A stretch of 64,000 nt of DNA from Komagataella phaffii GS115 (taxonomy: Eukaryota; Ascomycota; Pichiomycetes; Pichiales; Pichiaceae), in assembly GCF_000027005.1 (NCBI RefSeq), contig NC_012964.1, forward strand, positions 62,001 to 126,000, in the 5' to 3' direction. Below the pieces are notes generated by a model. That model was not told where the DNA came from. It ran no database searches and saw nothing but the letters and a program-made list of their open reading frames with translations. This document shows positions 26,960-36,562 of this stretch, in pieces. The translations under genes were made by a program, and so were the position numbers. Every line of letters starts with the position of its first letter. Positions within the stretch are counted from its first letter, which is position 1.

Positions 26960-29900
26960 ATGAGATTATTCAAGCGAAAGAAAGATCCCGAGAAAGAGCA
27001 CCTTGATGAGAAGGATGCTCAGTTCAAGAATCCTGACGATCAATTGAATGAAAAATTCGATCAGTTAGACCCAGCAACGAGGGAAGTTCTGGAGGGACAG
27101 CTCAAAGGCGTCTCTTTCAAGGCTTCCCTTGCTGACTTGTATGGTTTGCTTCGAGGCTGGGAATATTTAATTGCATTTATTGCCTATGTTTGCTCCATTA
27201 TTGCCGGAGCTGCCCTACCTCTAATGACCTTAGTTGTGGGAGATATGGCACAACAATTCACTAATTATTTCACAGGTGTGCTCGGCAGAAGTGAATTTGA
27301 AGATAAAATAAGGGACAATTCGTTATACTTCGTCTACTTGGGTATTGGGCTTACAGTGTTTCAATACTTGGCCACCTTTCTGCACATTGTCATCAGTGAA
27401 ATTATAGCAAGCAGGGTTAGACAGAAGTTTGTATGGTCGATTCTCCATCAAAACGTTGCCTTCTTGGATTCAATGGGGTCCGGGGAAATCACCGAAAGTA
27501 TTACCTCTGACACGCGACTAATCCAAGAGGGAGTTTCTGAGAAGATTGGAATGACTGTTGAATGCTTGGCTACGGTTGTATCCGCATTAGTTGTCGCATT
27601 CGCAAAATACTGGAAATTAGCCCTGGTTCTTTTATCAGTTATGGTAGGGCTTATCATGTCTGCCACTCCAACAACGTTGATGTTAATCAAAATGTACATG
27701 AAATCGCTGGAAAGTTATGGTAAGGCCTCTTCTATCGCAGAGGAGACATTTTCTGCCATAAGAACTGCTACTGCATTTGGTGCTCATGAATTCCAGTTAA
27801 GTAGATATAACATTTTCATTTTAGAATCCAGAGGTTATGGTTTTAAGAAAGCATTATGGTTATCTTTGATGATTGGGTCTGTCTGGTTCATTGTCTTCAA
27901 TACTTATGCTCTGGCTTTCTGGCAAGGCTCCAGATTCATGGTTTCAGATAATTCAGGTATTGGCAAGATTTTGACCGCTTGCATGGCCATGCTTTTTGGT
28001 GCTATGACCATCGGTAACGTTACAACCCACATGAAAGACGTCTCAGTAGGTATTGGAGCAGCTTCCAAACTGTTGGCAGTAATTAACAGAGAGCCATATC
28101 TTGATTCTTCGTCTGAAGATGGTTCGAAGTTAGAGAGGGTTGATGGTAGTATCAGTTTCAGAAATGTAACAACAAGGTACCCTTCGAGGCCTGATATTAC
28201 CGTTCTTTCTGATTTCACCTTGGATGTAAAGCCAGGCAATACAGTGGCTCTTGTTGGAGAGTCCGGATCCGGTAAATCAACTGTCATTGGGCTGCTAGAA
28301 AGATTTTACGAATACCTTGACGGTGATATTTTGTTAGATGGAGTTAGCGTAAAGGATTTAAACATTAAATGGCTTAGGCAACAAATTGCTTTGGTTCAAC
28401 AAGAACCAGTCTTATTTGCTGCCTCCATCTATGAAAATATCTGTTATGGTCTTGTTGGCACAAAATATGAGGATGCACCTGAAGAAGTCAAAAGGGACTT
28501 GGTTGAAAAGGCATGTAAAGATGCAAATGCGTGGGAGTTTATCACGCAGATGAGTCATGGGCTTGACACTGAGGTTGGTGAACGTGGTTTATCTCTTAGT
28601 GGGGGGCAAAAACAGCGTATTGCCATTGCAAGAGCTGTCATCTCACAACCCAAGATTCTTTTACTAGATGAAGCAACCAGTGCTCTCGACACAAAATCCG
28701 AAGGGATAGTTCAAGATGCCCTCAATAGATTGAGTGAATCGAGGACAACGTTAGTAATTGCTCATAGGTTGAGCACAATCCAGAATGCAGACCTAATTGT
28801 TGTCATGAGCAATGGTAGGATTATTGAAAGAGGCACTCACCAAGAATTGATAAAGTTGAGAGGAAGATACTACCAGCTCGTTCAGGTGCAAAATATCAAC
28901 ACGAAGATTAATAGTACTCAGGTAACAAAATCGATCGCAGCATCTACAATTTCTGATTCTGAGAATGATAAACCTAACGATTCAGAATCCCTGATTTACG
29001 AGCCGTCTCCTGAGATAGCTTCTGATTTACCACCCCAAAAGAAACCCTCTGTTGGGCAACTTTTCCTGATGTTGCTGAAGATCAGCAAAGGGGAGTATCA
29101 TCTTATAATTCCTGCTATGTTTTGTGCACTAATTGCAGGTATGGGGTTTCCAGGTTTATCATTGCTCATGGGCCATATTGTAGAGGCTTTCCAGGTTAGT
29201 GGACCCGATGAATACCCTCACATGAGATCTCAAATCAACAAGCTTACCGGATATTTGTTTATGATTGGAGTCATTGAATTTATCAACTATATTTTCTTAA
29301 TATCCAGTTTGGTAATGGCTTCCGAATATTTGATTTATAAAATGAGGTACAGATGCTTCAAACAGTATCTCAGACAGGACATGGCTTTTTATGATCAACC
29401 TCAAAACAAAGTTGGATCGTTGGTGACAATGCTAGCAAAAGATCCTCAGGAAATTGAGGGTTTGTCTGGAGGTACAGCGGCCCAGATCACCGTCTCGGTG
29501 ATAATTGTGGTTGTTGGTATTATAATATCCCTGATCACCAACTGGAGGCTGGGTCTTGTGTGTACATCGACTGTTCCGTTATTGCTTGGATGTGGCTTTT
29601 TCCGCGTTTACCTGATTATAATGTTTGAAGAACGTTCTCTGAAGAGCTACCAAGGCTCAGCGTCTTATGCTTGTGAACAGGTTTCAGCTTTAAGAACAGT
29701 CATCTCGTTAACTCGTGAGAAAGGCATATATGACAAGTATAGCAAATCTATCAAGGCTCAAGTTCGAAGATCCACACAGTCTGTGGCCAAGACTGCTATC
29801 ATGCACGGACTAATTCAAGGTATGGTTCCGTGGATCTTTGCATTAGGCTTTTGGTATGGTAGTAAGCTCATGATTGAAGGTAGATGTACAAACAGAGAGT

Positions 29901-30829
29901 TTTTTACTGTTTTGATTGCTATTTTGTTTGGAGCTCAGTCTGCCGGTCAAATTTTCTCTTATGCTCCGGGCATGGGTAAGGCCAAACAAGCAGCAGCTAA
30001 TGTTAAAAAGGTTCTTGATACTTTTCCTAATGTGATAGACATAGAATCTGAGGAAGGGGCCATAGTTGATCCTTCTGAAGTGAAAGGTGGGATTGAATTT
30101 AGAAATGTCACTTTTAGGTATCCCACAAGAATGGAAGTTCCTGTATTACAGGACCTCAACTTAACTATAAAGCCTGGTCAATATATTGGCTTAGTGGGCG
30201 CTTCAGGATGCGGTAAGAGTACAACTGTTGGCTTGATTGAAAGATTCTATGACCCTTTATCGGGTGAAGTATTGTTGGATGGAGTTGACATTCGTAATTT
30301 GCACTTAAGAACGTATCGTCAGGCTTTGGCTTTAGTTCAGCAAGAGCCCGTACTTTTTGGTGGCTCTATTCGTGACAATATCTTGCTTGGAAGTATTGAT
30401 GAAGTGTCTGACGATGAAGTGATTGAAGCATGTCGAGAAGCAAACATCTATGACTTTGTATCCTCTCTGCCAGAAGGATTGGACACTCTTTGTGGAAATA
30501 GAGGAGCGATGCTATCTGGTGGACAAAAGCAGAGAATTGCGATTGCTCGTGCTTTAATTCGAAACCCTCGTGTTCTCTTATTGGACGAAGCAACATCAGC
30601 TTTGGATAGTGAAAGTGAAAAAGCTGTACAAGAAGCTATTGATAGGGCCAGTAAGGGTCGAACTACAATCACCATTGCCCATAGACTTAGTACTATTCAA
30701 AACTGTGACGTAATCCACGTATTTGAGGGAGGAAAGATTATCGAAAGTGGTAAGCACGATGAACTATTAGCACTGGGAGGAAAATACTACGATCTTGTAC
30801 AGCTGCAAGGTCTTGAATCTCAAAACTAG
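26960..30829 (+). CDS. Full-length ABCB (MDR/P-glycoprotein type) exporter
   Basis: The protein has 1289 residues in the order TMD1-NBD1-TMD2-NBD2. NBD1 has Walker A GESGSGKST (433-441), signature LSLSGGQKQR and Walker B ILLLDEATSALD; NBD2 has GASGCGKST (1080-1088), LSGGQKQR and VLLLDEATSALD. Both ATP sites look canonical. Each TMD has about six helices; a charged linker of about 70 residues joins the halves. Members of this group export hydrophobic compounds or lipidated peptides; yeast Ste6 exports a-factor, fungal Mdr1 homologues export drugs. The two symmetrical, intact NBDs fit a drug-efflux MDR1-type pump as well as Ste6, so no symbol is given. The gene follows DNF3 in the same direction. 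Confidence 0.92.
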   Translation: MRLFKRKKDPEKEHLDEKDAQFKNPDDQLNEKFDQLDPATREVLEGQLKGVSFKASLADLYGLLRGWEYLIAFIAYVCSIIAGAALPLMTLVVGDMAQQFTNYFTGVLGRSEFEDKIRDNSLYFVYLGIGLTVFQYLATFLHIVISEIIASRVRQKFVWSILHQNVAFLDSMGSGEITESITSDTRLIQEGVSEKIGMTVECLATVVSALVVAFAKYWKLALVLLSVMVGLIMSATPTTLMLIKMYMKSLESYGKASSIAEETFSAIRTATAFGAHEFQLSRYNIFILESRGYGFKKALWLSLMIGSVWFIVFNTYALAFWQGSRFMVSDNSGIGKILTACMAMLFGAMTIGNVTTHMKDVSVGIGAASKLLAVINREPYLDSSSEDGSKLERVDGSISFRNVTTRYPSRPDITVLSDFTLDVKPGNTVALVGESGSGKSTVIGLLERFYEYLDGDILLDGVSVKDLNIKWLRQQIALVQQEPVLFAASIYENICYGLVGTKYEDAPEEVKRDLVEKACKDANAWEFITQMSHGLDTEVGERGLSLSGGQKQRIAIARAVISQPKILLLDEATSALDTKSEGIVQDALNRLSESRTTLVIAHRLSTIQNADLIVVMSNGRIIERGTHQELIKLRGRYYQLVQVQNINTKINSTQVTKSIAASTISDSENDKPNDSESLIYEPSPEIASDLPPQKKPSVGQLFLMLLKISKGEYHLIIPAMFCALIAGMGFPGLSLLMGHIVEAFQVSGPDEYPHMRSQINKLTGYLFMIGVIEFINYIFLISSLVMASEYLIYKMRYRCFKQYLRQDMAFYDQPQNKVGSLVTMLAKDPQEIEGLSGGTAAQITVSVIIVVVGIIISLITNWRLGLVCTSTVPLLLGCGFFRVYLIIMFEERSLKSYQGSASYACEQVSALRTVISLTREKGIYDKYSKSIKAQVRRSTQSVAKTAIMHGLIQGMVPWIFALGFWYGSKLMIEGRCTNREFFTVLIAILFGAQSAGQIFSYAPGMGKAKQAAANVKKVLDTFPNVIDIESEEGAIVDPSEVKGGIEFRNVTFRYPTRMEVPVLQDLNLTIKPGQYIGLVGASGCGKSTTVGLIERFYDPLSGEVLLDGVDIRNLHLRTYRQALALVQQEPVLFGGSIRDNILLGSIDEVSDDEVIEACREANIYDFVSSLPEGLDTLCGNRGAMLSGGQKQRIAIARALIRNPRVLLLDEATSALDSESEKAVQEAIDRASKGRTTITIAHRLSTIQNCDVIHVFEGGKIIESGKHDELLALGGKYYDLVQLQGLESQN

Positions 30830-31285
30830 AAGTGGCTAAAGTGGTTCTCAACTTTTTTCACTCTTCAAGGTGTACAATTCCTAGGATGTATGAAAGAGAC
30901 CAGTTTCTTTGTTGGCTATTCAAATATTACAAGTGTATTTTTTTGGGTATTATTGACTGACCCAAACGATGTTTATTCCTTCCGCTTTTTCAAGAGATTC
31001 GATTGATGAAGTTTGGAGTAATGTAAATAGGAGAGTTGACGAACTAATACGTACATGTTAATGCTATTTTTTTTGAAATATTTACTGGTATTATCTTAAA
31101 GGCACAACGTGCTTGACCTTAGCTGATCATATGAAAGCAAAGAATATGATGGTAGTCTGCCTATCACTGTCATCTTCTGAATATCTCAGGTTCCTTAGAT
31201 CGCGAATATAGACCTAGCGCTATCTGAAATCGCTAACTTTAGTCTCAGGTTCCCTTTGAATACCGTCTATAAGGACGATTATTTG
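30830..31285. other. Intergenic region, promoter of the myo-inositol oxygenase gene
   Basis: The 456 AT-rich bases hold no gene I can support. GCTAACT at 31232-31238 followed by CTCAG at 31244-31248 looks like an intron 3' end just before the oxygenase frame, but I found no matching donor and ATG in phase 2. Confidence 0.4.
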
Positions 31286-32329
31286 ATGTCAGTACAAAAA
31301 AGCACGAAGGTATTCAATAATAATACCAAAGACTTCAAGAAACATACCCAACTGCGCAACGGAAAACTTTTAGAACAAACAGATGACCATATTCAAAACG
31401 TTAACAGAAGAAAGAGAGATCTCAAACTGAGCCAGATATTAAATTGCACAGATTCCGACTCCGAGGTGACCAAAAATTTTGACGGTAAAGACTCAAAAGA
31501 AGAATCTCCCTGGTATGATAACTCCAGTAGCGATTTTCTTAAAAGTGTGGACACAAAAGCCTATCGTCAATATGACCTTGCTTGTGAGAGAGTAAAAGAT
31601 TTTTATAAAGAGCAACACGAAAACCAGACAGTAGCTTACAACTTGCAAGCAAGGATTAATTTCAAGACCAAGAAAAGGGACGTAATGACAGTATGGGATG
31701 CTTTAGTGAAGCTTAATGTGCTGCTAGACGAAAGCGATCCCGACACAGAGCTGTCACAAATTGACCATGCAATTCAAACAGCAGAAGCAATCAGGAGAGA
31801 CTGCAAACCACGTTGGTTTCAATTAGTAGGACTGATCCACGATCTTGGAAAACTGTTATACTTTTACGACTCTAAAGGACAGTGGGATGTTGTAGGCGAT
31901 ACATTTCCCGTTGGATGCAGATTTTCCAAAAGAATCATATTTTTTGAGTTTTTCAAGAACAATCCTGATAATGACAATCCACTGTACAATAAAAAATATG
32001 GCATTTACTCTCCTCATTGTGGACTAGAAGATGTCATGCTCTCCTGGGGGCACGACGAATACATATACCATATCGCTAAGGGCCAATCTAAGCTACCTCC
32101 AGAAGGCCTCGCAATGTTAAGGTACCACTCGTTTTATCCTTGGCACCAAGATGGTGGTTATAGGTATTTGATGAATGAAAACGATGCACAAATGTTACAG
32201 GCGGTCAAGGCATTTAATCCATATGATCTTTACTCGAAAACTGATATAACTTACGATATTGAGGAGCTCAAGCCATATTACCTAGAACTGATAGACGAGT
32301 TCTTCCCTCAAAAGCTGGTAAAGTTTTGA
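31286..32329 (+). CDS. myo-Inositol oxygenase (MIOX)
   Basis: The protein has 347 residues. The C-terminal 260 are a MIOX HD-like domain with all six di-iron ligands in place: His161 (DHAIQTAEAIR), His185 and Asp186 (LIHDLGKLL), His256 (SWGHDEYIY), His281 (LRYHSFYPWH) and Asp314 (NPYDLYSK). MIOX opens the ring of myo-inositol with O2 to give D-glucuronate, the first step of inositol catabolism. The N-terminal 85 residues are charged and not conserved in animal MIOX (285 aa). The first ATG was chosen; the frame extends ten codons further with no ATG. S. cerevisiae lacks this enzyme. No other inositol-catabolic gene is visible nearby, though an MFS sugar porter lies 2.3 kb downstream. Confidence 0.95.
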   Translation: MSVQKSTKVFNNNTKDFKKHTQLRNGKLLEQTDDHIQNVNRRKRDLKLSQILNCTDSDSEVTKNFDGKDSKEESPWYDNSSSDFLKSVDTKAYRQYDLACERVKDFYKEQHENQTVAYNLQARINFKTKKRDVMTVWDALVKLNVLLDESDPDTELSQIDHAIQTAEAIRRDCKPRWFQLVGLIHDLGKLLYFYDSKGQWDVVGDTFPVGCRFSKRIIFFEFFKNNPDNDNPLYNKKYGIYSPHCGLEDVMLSWGHDEYIYHIAKGQSKLPPEGLAMLRYHSFYPWHQDGGYRYLMNENDAQMLQAVKAFNPYDLYSKTDITYDIEELKPYYLELIDEFFPQKLVKF

Positions 32330-32421
32330 TAATTTTAAACGTATATTTTTTTCTCCTATATTATAATGTTACCTAACCATTTATTCCCAACACCAAGCGT
32401 AATTACATATTTTCTTCTATT

Positions 32422-33816
32422 TTAACTAAACAGATCGATAGCTCCGAAAAACTGCTCAATGCCATACGGGCCTGGGTCTTTCCATAGGTCATCGTAGGTA
32501 CTCAGGATTGTGACATCTGTTCCCACTACCTCAAAAATGGAAAATATTGCAGTTTTTTGATTTTCTTTGCTAGGAACATTCTTTCCGTTAGTTGCTCCTT
32601 GGCTTGGATATCCTGTTTCTATAATGGTGATGTCTGATCGGGAACATGCTTTTTGGACGACCTCAATCTGGCTTTTGACAAAAGAACCGGAATCAGAAGC
32701 AGCAAACAAGGTGTTGAAGTAGGAATGAGCATTAACTCCAACGATAGACATCACATCCGTGGAACATAGATCTCCGTAATCTTCATAAACATTTGGTGGC
32801 TCAGCAGTAGTAATTGGACCAGTGTATCCTGCACTTGATAATATGGACGAGACTTCTTTGATCTTTGAAATTAGACTAGAAGCTGAAACGTAACCTGCGC
32901 TGATAGCTTCATTGCCCACAGTAATGAGCTCAAAGAGATCCCAATTAAACCCATTGTTTCCATTCACAGCTTGAATAAATTCCTGGACAGCATCATCTAT
33001 AGAGTCAACACCAGATGGACCAATCCAGAAACCTTGGTTAACCTTTAGACCCAAAGAAGCACACTTGGGAAGCACAACCGTGAGATAGTTGCAATCATTA
33101 CCGTAAATTCTTACAGCAGAAATTCCTTTAGAGGCAATAAATTCCAAATCAGTTTCAATAGTCGTGGCATCTTTGCATTGACTTGAGTCGGAATATGGAC
33201 TGTAAACAATGCTTCGTGGATGGTTACCACCAGGGGTACTAGATGCGGTAGGAGTGGTTGATGTTGAACTTGTAGTACGAGCGGCCGTAGTCGAAGTAGT
33301 AGGGGCGGTTGTTGTTGGATTTGCAGTTTGTCCAGTGTTTTCAATAGGGGACCCATCAGGACCAACTACCACTACAGACGTCACTACACTACGAGTAGTA
33401 CTGTAGGTAGTGAATACGCCGTTATTGCTGGACGTAGTAGGGGACGGAGTAGGAGCGGCAGGAGTGTCAGCGTTGTTTTGAGTTGTATCCACCTGCGTTG
33501 GTCGTGTTTGTTGGGTGTTCGGGGTAACAGAAGTTGGCACAACAACCTCTTTATTCACGATGGATGTCGTTGTGATCGGTTGAAAATTTCCGTTCTCTTC
33601 TGCGGTGCTAACGGTAGTGAGTGTGTGAGTGTAAGTTGCCCCATCGGAGATTAGGACTTGAACGATTGGAATTGTTTTAGTTACAACGCGGACGTTGGTC
33701 TCCGTAACAACGGCAATACCTTCGGTAACATATTTGGTAACTACAGGTATTGGAGCCTGTAGGGATGCCTGTATGAAGAGCAACAGGATAAAGATATTTA
33801 AGATAGTTGATAGCAT
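32422..33816 (-). CDS. GH17 cell-wall glucanase/transglucosylase, Scw4/Scw10 type
   Basis: The protein has 464 residues. A signal peptide (LSTILNIFILLLFIQASLQA) is followed by a Ser/Thr/Pro-rich region to about residue 205 that is likely heavily O-mannosylated, then a GH17 domain starting at RSIVYSPYSDSSQC. The acid/base is Glu303 in ITVGNEAI and the nucleophile Glu400 in IIETGYPSQG. Scw4 and Scw10 are soluble cell-wall proteins that remodel beta-1,3-glucan. There is no C-terminal hydrophobic GPI signal; the protein ends FFGAIDLFS, typical of Scw4/Scw10. A Kex2-like dibasic site is not evident after the signal peptide. It is expressed from the minus strand, convergent with the inositol oxygenase gene. 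Confidence 0.92.
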   Translation of the reverse strand: MLSTILNIFILLLFIQASLQAPIPVVTKYVTEGIAVVTETNVRVVTKTIPIVQVLISDGATYTHTLTTVSTAEENGNFQPITTTSIVNKEVVVPTSVTPNTQQTRPTQVDTTQNNADTPAAPTPSPTTSSNNGVFTTYSTTRSVVTSVVVVGPDGSPIENTGQTANPTTTAPTTSTTAARTTSSTSTTPTASSTPGGNHPRSIVYSPYSDSSQCKDATTIETDLEFIASKGISAVRIYGNDCNYLTVVLPKCASLGLKVNQGFWIGPSGVDSIDDAVQEFIQAVNGNNGFNWDLFELITVGNEAISAGYVSASSLISKIKEVSSILSSAGYTGPITTAEPPNVYEDYGDLCSTDVMSIVGVNAHSYFNTLFAASDSGSFVKSQIEVVQKACSRSDITIIETGYPSQGATNGKNVPSKENQKTAIFSIFEVVGTDVTILSTYDDLWKDPGPYGIEQFFGAIDLFS

Positions 33817-34664
33817 ATTTGCTGTATTGGATAATGATTGAATAGGGTGAGGTTTCCAACAAGTTGTCTGTATTAACGAATGAGATTAGCTTCTTAGCTT
33901 AGCAACTTTGTGAGCAGCTGGGGGATTGTGTGTGGTGATAATTTCGGCACCCAGAATAATGAAAGATCATCGTTGATTTATACCAATCCGTAGATCAAAA
34001 GATGGCAGGTATTAAAGTTGGATCAGGTACCAGCCGCAACGGCAAGTATCAAAAACAAAGCAAGATTCAATGCATCGAGAGTGAGGACATTGTCCTGTAC
34101 CAGCCATTTCAAACGACCTTATACGGTACGAACTCTTATAATATGGTTATTTTCTGGTAGTAATAGAGATCTTCAGAGATGAGATTCGAAATACGCGAGT
34201 GAACGTTCACGTGACTATCTAAACTAGCCATTTCCAAGAATGGCTGGGATGAGATCTTACATAGGCACGATCATTGGATGCAGGACCATGAAGTAAACTT
34301 TGTACGGGGGAACTGGTTCCGATTCTGGGAGAAAATGTAGTGATCTTACCCTTCGGTTCATAGCAGTTTCTAATTTTAGTAATGGCTGGAGTTTTGAATT
34401 TGCCATGATTTCATTTACTTCGTGAATGGCTGACATGGTATTGAGATCATAGAAGCTTAGAAACTCAATGGTTGAAATCAAAGAGCTATAGGTGATTCGA
34501 TCTTGCTAGATCATTAAGCATGGGTTGTTTCTGATTTTGTTTAAATTGTACTATGTCGCTGAAGTCACTTACTGGTAACTGAAAATCTATTATGTAATCG
34601 CATTCGAAATCGAGTTTGTGTTCTATTATGGCTATTGAACCTACCATTCTATATACGAGTAAAC
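33817..34664. other. Long divergent intergenic region between the GH17 and MFS genes
   Basis: The 848 bases include the promoters of both genes and a possible two-exon small gene at 34002-34340, listed separately. A minus-strand frame at 34257-34436 (59 codons from ATG, MSAIHEVNEIMANSKLQPLL and onward) overlaps it and is not supported. Confidence 0.4.
34002..34340 (+). CDS. Possible two-exon small protein of unknown function (tentative)
   Basis: An ATG at 34002 opens a 51-codon frame. If a donor GTACGA at 34126 (the same hexamer as in the Asterix-like intron) is joined to an acceptor TAG ending at 34227, exon 1 (124 bases) and exon 2 (113 bases) form a 78-residue protein with matching phase. 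Exon 1 reads MAGIKVGSGTSRNG and on to PFQTTLY; exon 2 reads AISKNGWDEILHRHDHWMQD and ends NWFRFWEKM. The mixed-charge, Trp-rich composition of exon 2 looks protein-like, and a TATA-like TTTATACC lies about 25 bases upstream of the ATG. The branch site is poor. I recognise no family. It may be noise. Confidence 0.3.
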
Positions 34665-36233
34665 ATGACCGAGGAAAGCCTGGAAAGCACTAGAATGTCT
34701 ACTCTAGGTAAAGATAAACACCACAAAACTACTCCGTCTATTGTCTATTGCCTTGGCTTGGCTCTAGCTGGAATAGTGTTTGGGTTCGACATAGGAAGTA
34801 TTGGAATGATAAACTTCCAAACATATAGGGACCAATTCGGCGATATTGTATATCCATCAGGAGAGAAAAGAATTAATGAAGTTGTGCTTGGTTTAATTGT
34901 ATCAGGTTTCAGCTTAGGAGCGGCCCTGGGGGGTCTTTTACTGCCAAGATTTGCAGACAACTACGGAAAAAAACCACTTATTCTCTTTTCTATGTTCCTC
35001 TATTTCTTGGGTTCACTGACAGTCTTCTGGGCGTGGGTATGGTGGCAGGTATTTCTTGGAAGAATTCTCAACGGTGCAGGAGTAGGATGCTGCGGTGTCG
35101 TTTCAGTGATGTTGATCAGTGAACTGTCTCCCCCTGATCTGAAGGGGCCTTTGGTCTCCAGTTTTCAAGTCTTCACTACTGTTGGGATTCTTTTTGGAGC
35201 ACTTGTGATCTATCTCTGTAAAAATGAAAGAAGCAGATGGCAGTACCGAATTGGCTTAGTAATTCAGATGAACCTGGCCAACATTGTAGCCATTGTTACG
35301 GCATTTGTGCCTGAGTCGCCAGTCTACCTGATCAAAAGTAGGCAATATAATAAGGCACTGAGATCAATAGGTAGAATCAAAGGTCTCTCCCCAACAGATC
35401 ATCGGGTGGAGACCGAGCTGAACGACTTAAGGGAGAGGACTCAACTGGAGTCTTTGAATATAGCCCTGAGCGATCCAAACTCCACAAGCATACTGAAGGG
35501 TGAACCTAGGATACTGTTTAGAACAGTGATAGGAACCATCCTAATGATATTCCAACAGTTAACCGGTATAAACTACTTTTTCTTCTTTGGAGTGGCAATC
35601 TTTGAAAATGCCGGGGTGGAAGACCCGTTTCTGACGCCTGTGATACTTGGAGCTGTCAATCTAGTATTCTCGTTCCTTTCTTTATGGCTGGTGTCTCAGT
35701 ATCCAAGACGTTGGCTATTAATCAGCGGAAGTTTCGTGATGATGATCTTGATTTTCATGTTTTCCACATGCGGAGTATTTTTCTTAGACTCATCAAATGG
35801 AGCAGTGGTGGGCAGCATTATGATCCTTCTGACATGTTTTTTCATAGGAGCATTTGCGTGCACTTGGGGGCCGTTGTCATTTGTAGTTCTCAGTGAATTG
35901 TTCCCCATTAGAGTTAGATCAAAGTCCATGTCAATAGCGAGTGCCATGAACTGGACTACGACATTTGCCCTGTCGTTATTGTCTCCCTTGATCATCAGAT
36001 ACATAGGTTTTTGGTACGGATACGTTTTTGCCGCTTTCTTGTTTCTGTCAGCATTCTTCGTTTTCTACTACATACCAGAGACAAAATATGACACCATTGA
36101 GCAAATAGATCACTATTACGAAACAATGACCACTTTTAACGAATTCAGCATCGGATTCCCCACAAAAACGTTTAAAAAAAGAAACAAGTCTATTACAGTT
36201 AAACAACCAGAAATTCAGCTACATGATGTATGA
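34665..36233 (+). CDS. MFS sugar porter, hexose-transporter-like
   Basis: The protein has 522 residues and about 12 membrane segments, with the start at the first ATG (MTEESLESTRMS). Sugar-porter motifs: GFDIGSIGMINF in TM1, ADNYGKKPLIL after TM2, PESPVYLIKSRQYNKA at the end of the N-half (the usual PESPRWL is altered), QQLTGINYFFFFGVAIF in TM7, and PETKYDTIEQID at the end of TM12. These are closest to the fungal HXT-type branch. The substrate cannot be assigned; a divergent PESPVYL and the SQYPRR loop suggest a specialised member. The position near the inositol oxygenase gene is worth noting but not proof of a shared substrate. Confidence 0.88.
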   Translation: MTEESLESTRMSTLGKDKHHKTTPSIVYCLGLALAGIVFGFDIGSIGMINFQTYRDQFGDIVYPSGEKRINEVVLGLIVSGFSLGAALGGLLLPRFADNYGKKPLILFSMFLYFLGSLTVFWAWVWWQVFLGRILNGAGVGCCGVVSVMLISELSPPDLKGPLVSSFQVFTTVGILFGALVIYLCKNERSRWQYRIGLVIQMNLANIVAIVTAFVPESPVYLIKSRQYNKALRSIGRIKGLSPTDHRVETELNDLRERTQLESLNIALSDPNSTSILKGEPRILFRTVIGTILMIFQQLTGINYFFFFGVAIFENAGVEDPFLTPVILGAVNLVFSFLSLWLVSQYPRRWLLISGSFVMMILIFMFSTCGVFFLDSSNGAVVGSIMILLTCFFIGAFACTWGPLSFVVLSELFPIRVRSKSMSIASAMNWTTTFALSLLSPLIIRYIGFWYGYVFAAFLFLSAFFVFYYIPETKYDTIEQIDHYYETMTTFNEFSIGFPTKTFKKRNKSITVKQPEIQLHDV

Positions 36234-36548
36234 GGACCGTTTTCCCCTGTCTTTGATAATGTCGTGTGGATCGGGATTTTTTAGTCGGCGAGTTTCTCGC
36301 CGCAGGAGTCGATTGAAAGACAAAGAGAAGGCCATCTGAAATTTTGAGGTTAGGAGACCATATCATCATAGAGATTTCTTGGAGATAACTACCATCAGCT
36401 ATGGTAAGACGGCCTTGCAAAGGCACTGAAAACCCCTACCAAGGCAAAGTAGACCAATCGAATGAAGTCAGGCTTTTGTAACATTTTGGTTTTCCCCGGA
36501 TAATTGCTTTCATCCGTTGGCACTTACGCTTACATGAAATATTAGCCT

Positions 36549-36562
36549 GATAAGATGATAAG
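36549..36562 (+). promoter_or_regulatory. Tandem GATAAG elements (nitrogen GATA-factor sites) upstream of DUR3
   Basis: Two GATAAG hexamers on the same strand at 36549-36554 and 36557-36562, with single GATAA at 36499 and 36641. Paired GATAAG sites are the binding unit (UAS-NTR) of Gln3/Gat1-type activators in yeast. S. cerevisiae DUR3 is nitrogen catabolite repressed, and URE2, the regulator of those activators, is in this same window. Seen in sequence; the regulation is inferred. Confidence 0.65.

Noticed and set aside
31232..31255. GCTAACT and CTCAG before the inositol oxygenase frame, suggesting an upstream exon
   Set aside because: The frame requires a phase-2 donor after an ATG. The donors I could see upstream (after ATGATG near 31151, or GTATTATC near 31087) are phase 0, so no in-frame exon could be built.
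34257..34436. 59-codon minus-strand frame with a GTAAGA donor-like site
   Set aside because: No acceptor with an open frame was found downstream, and it overlaps the better plus-strand candidate exon.
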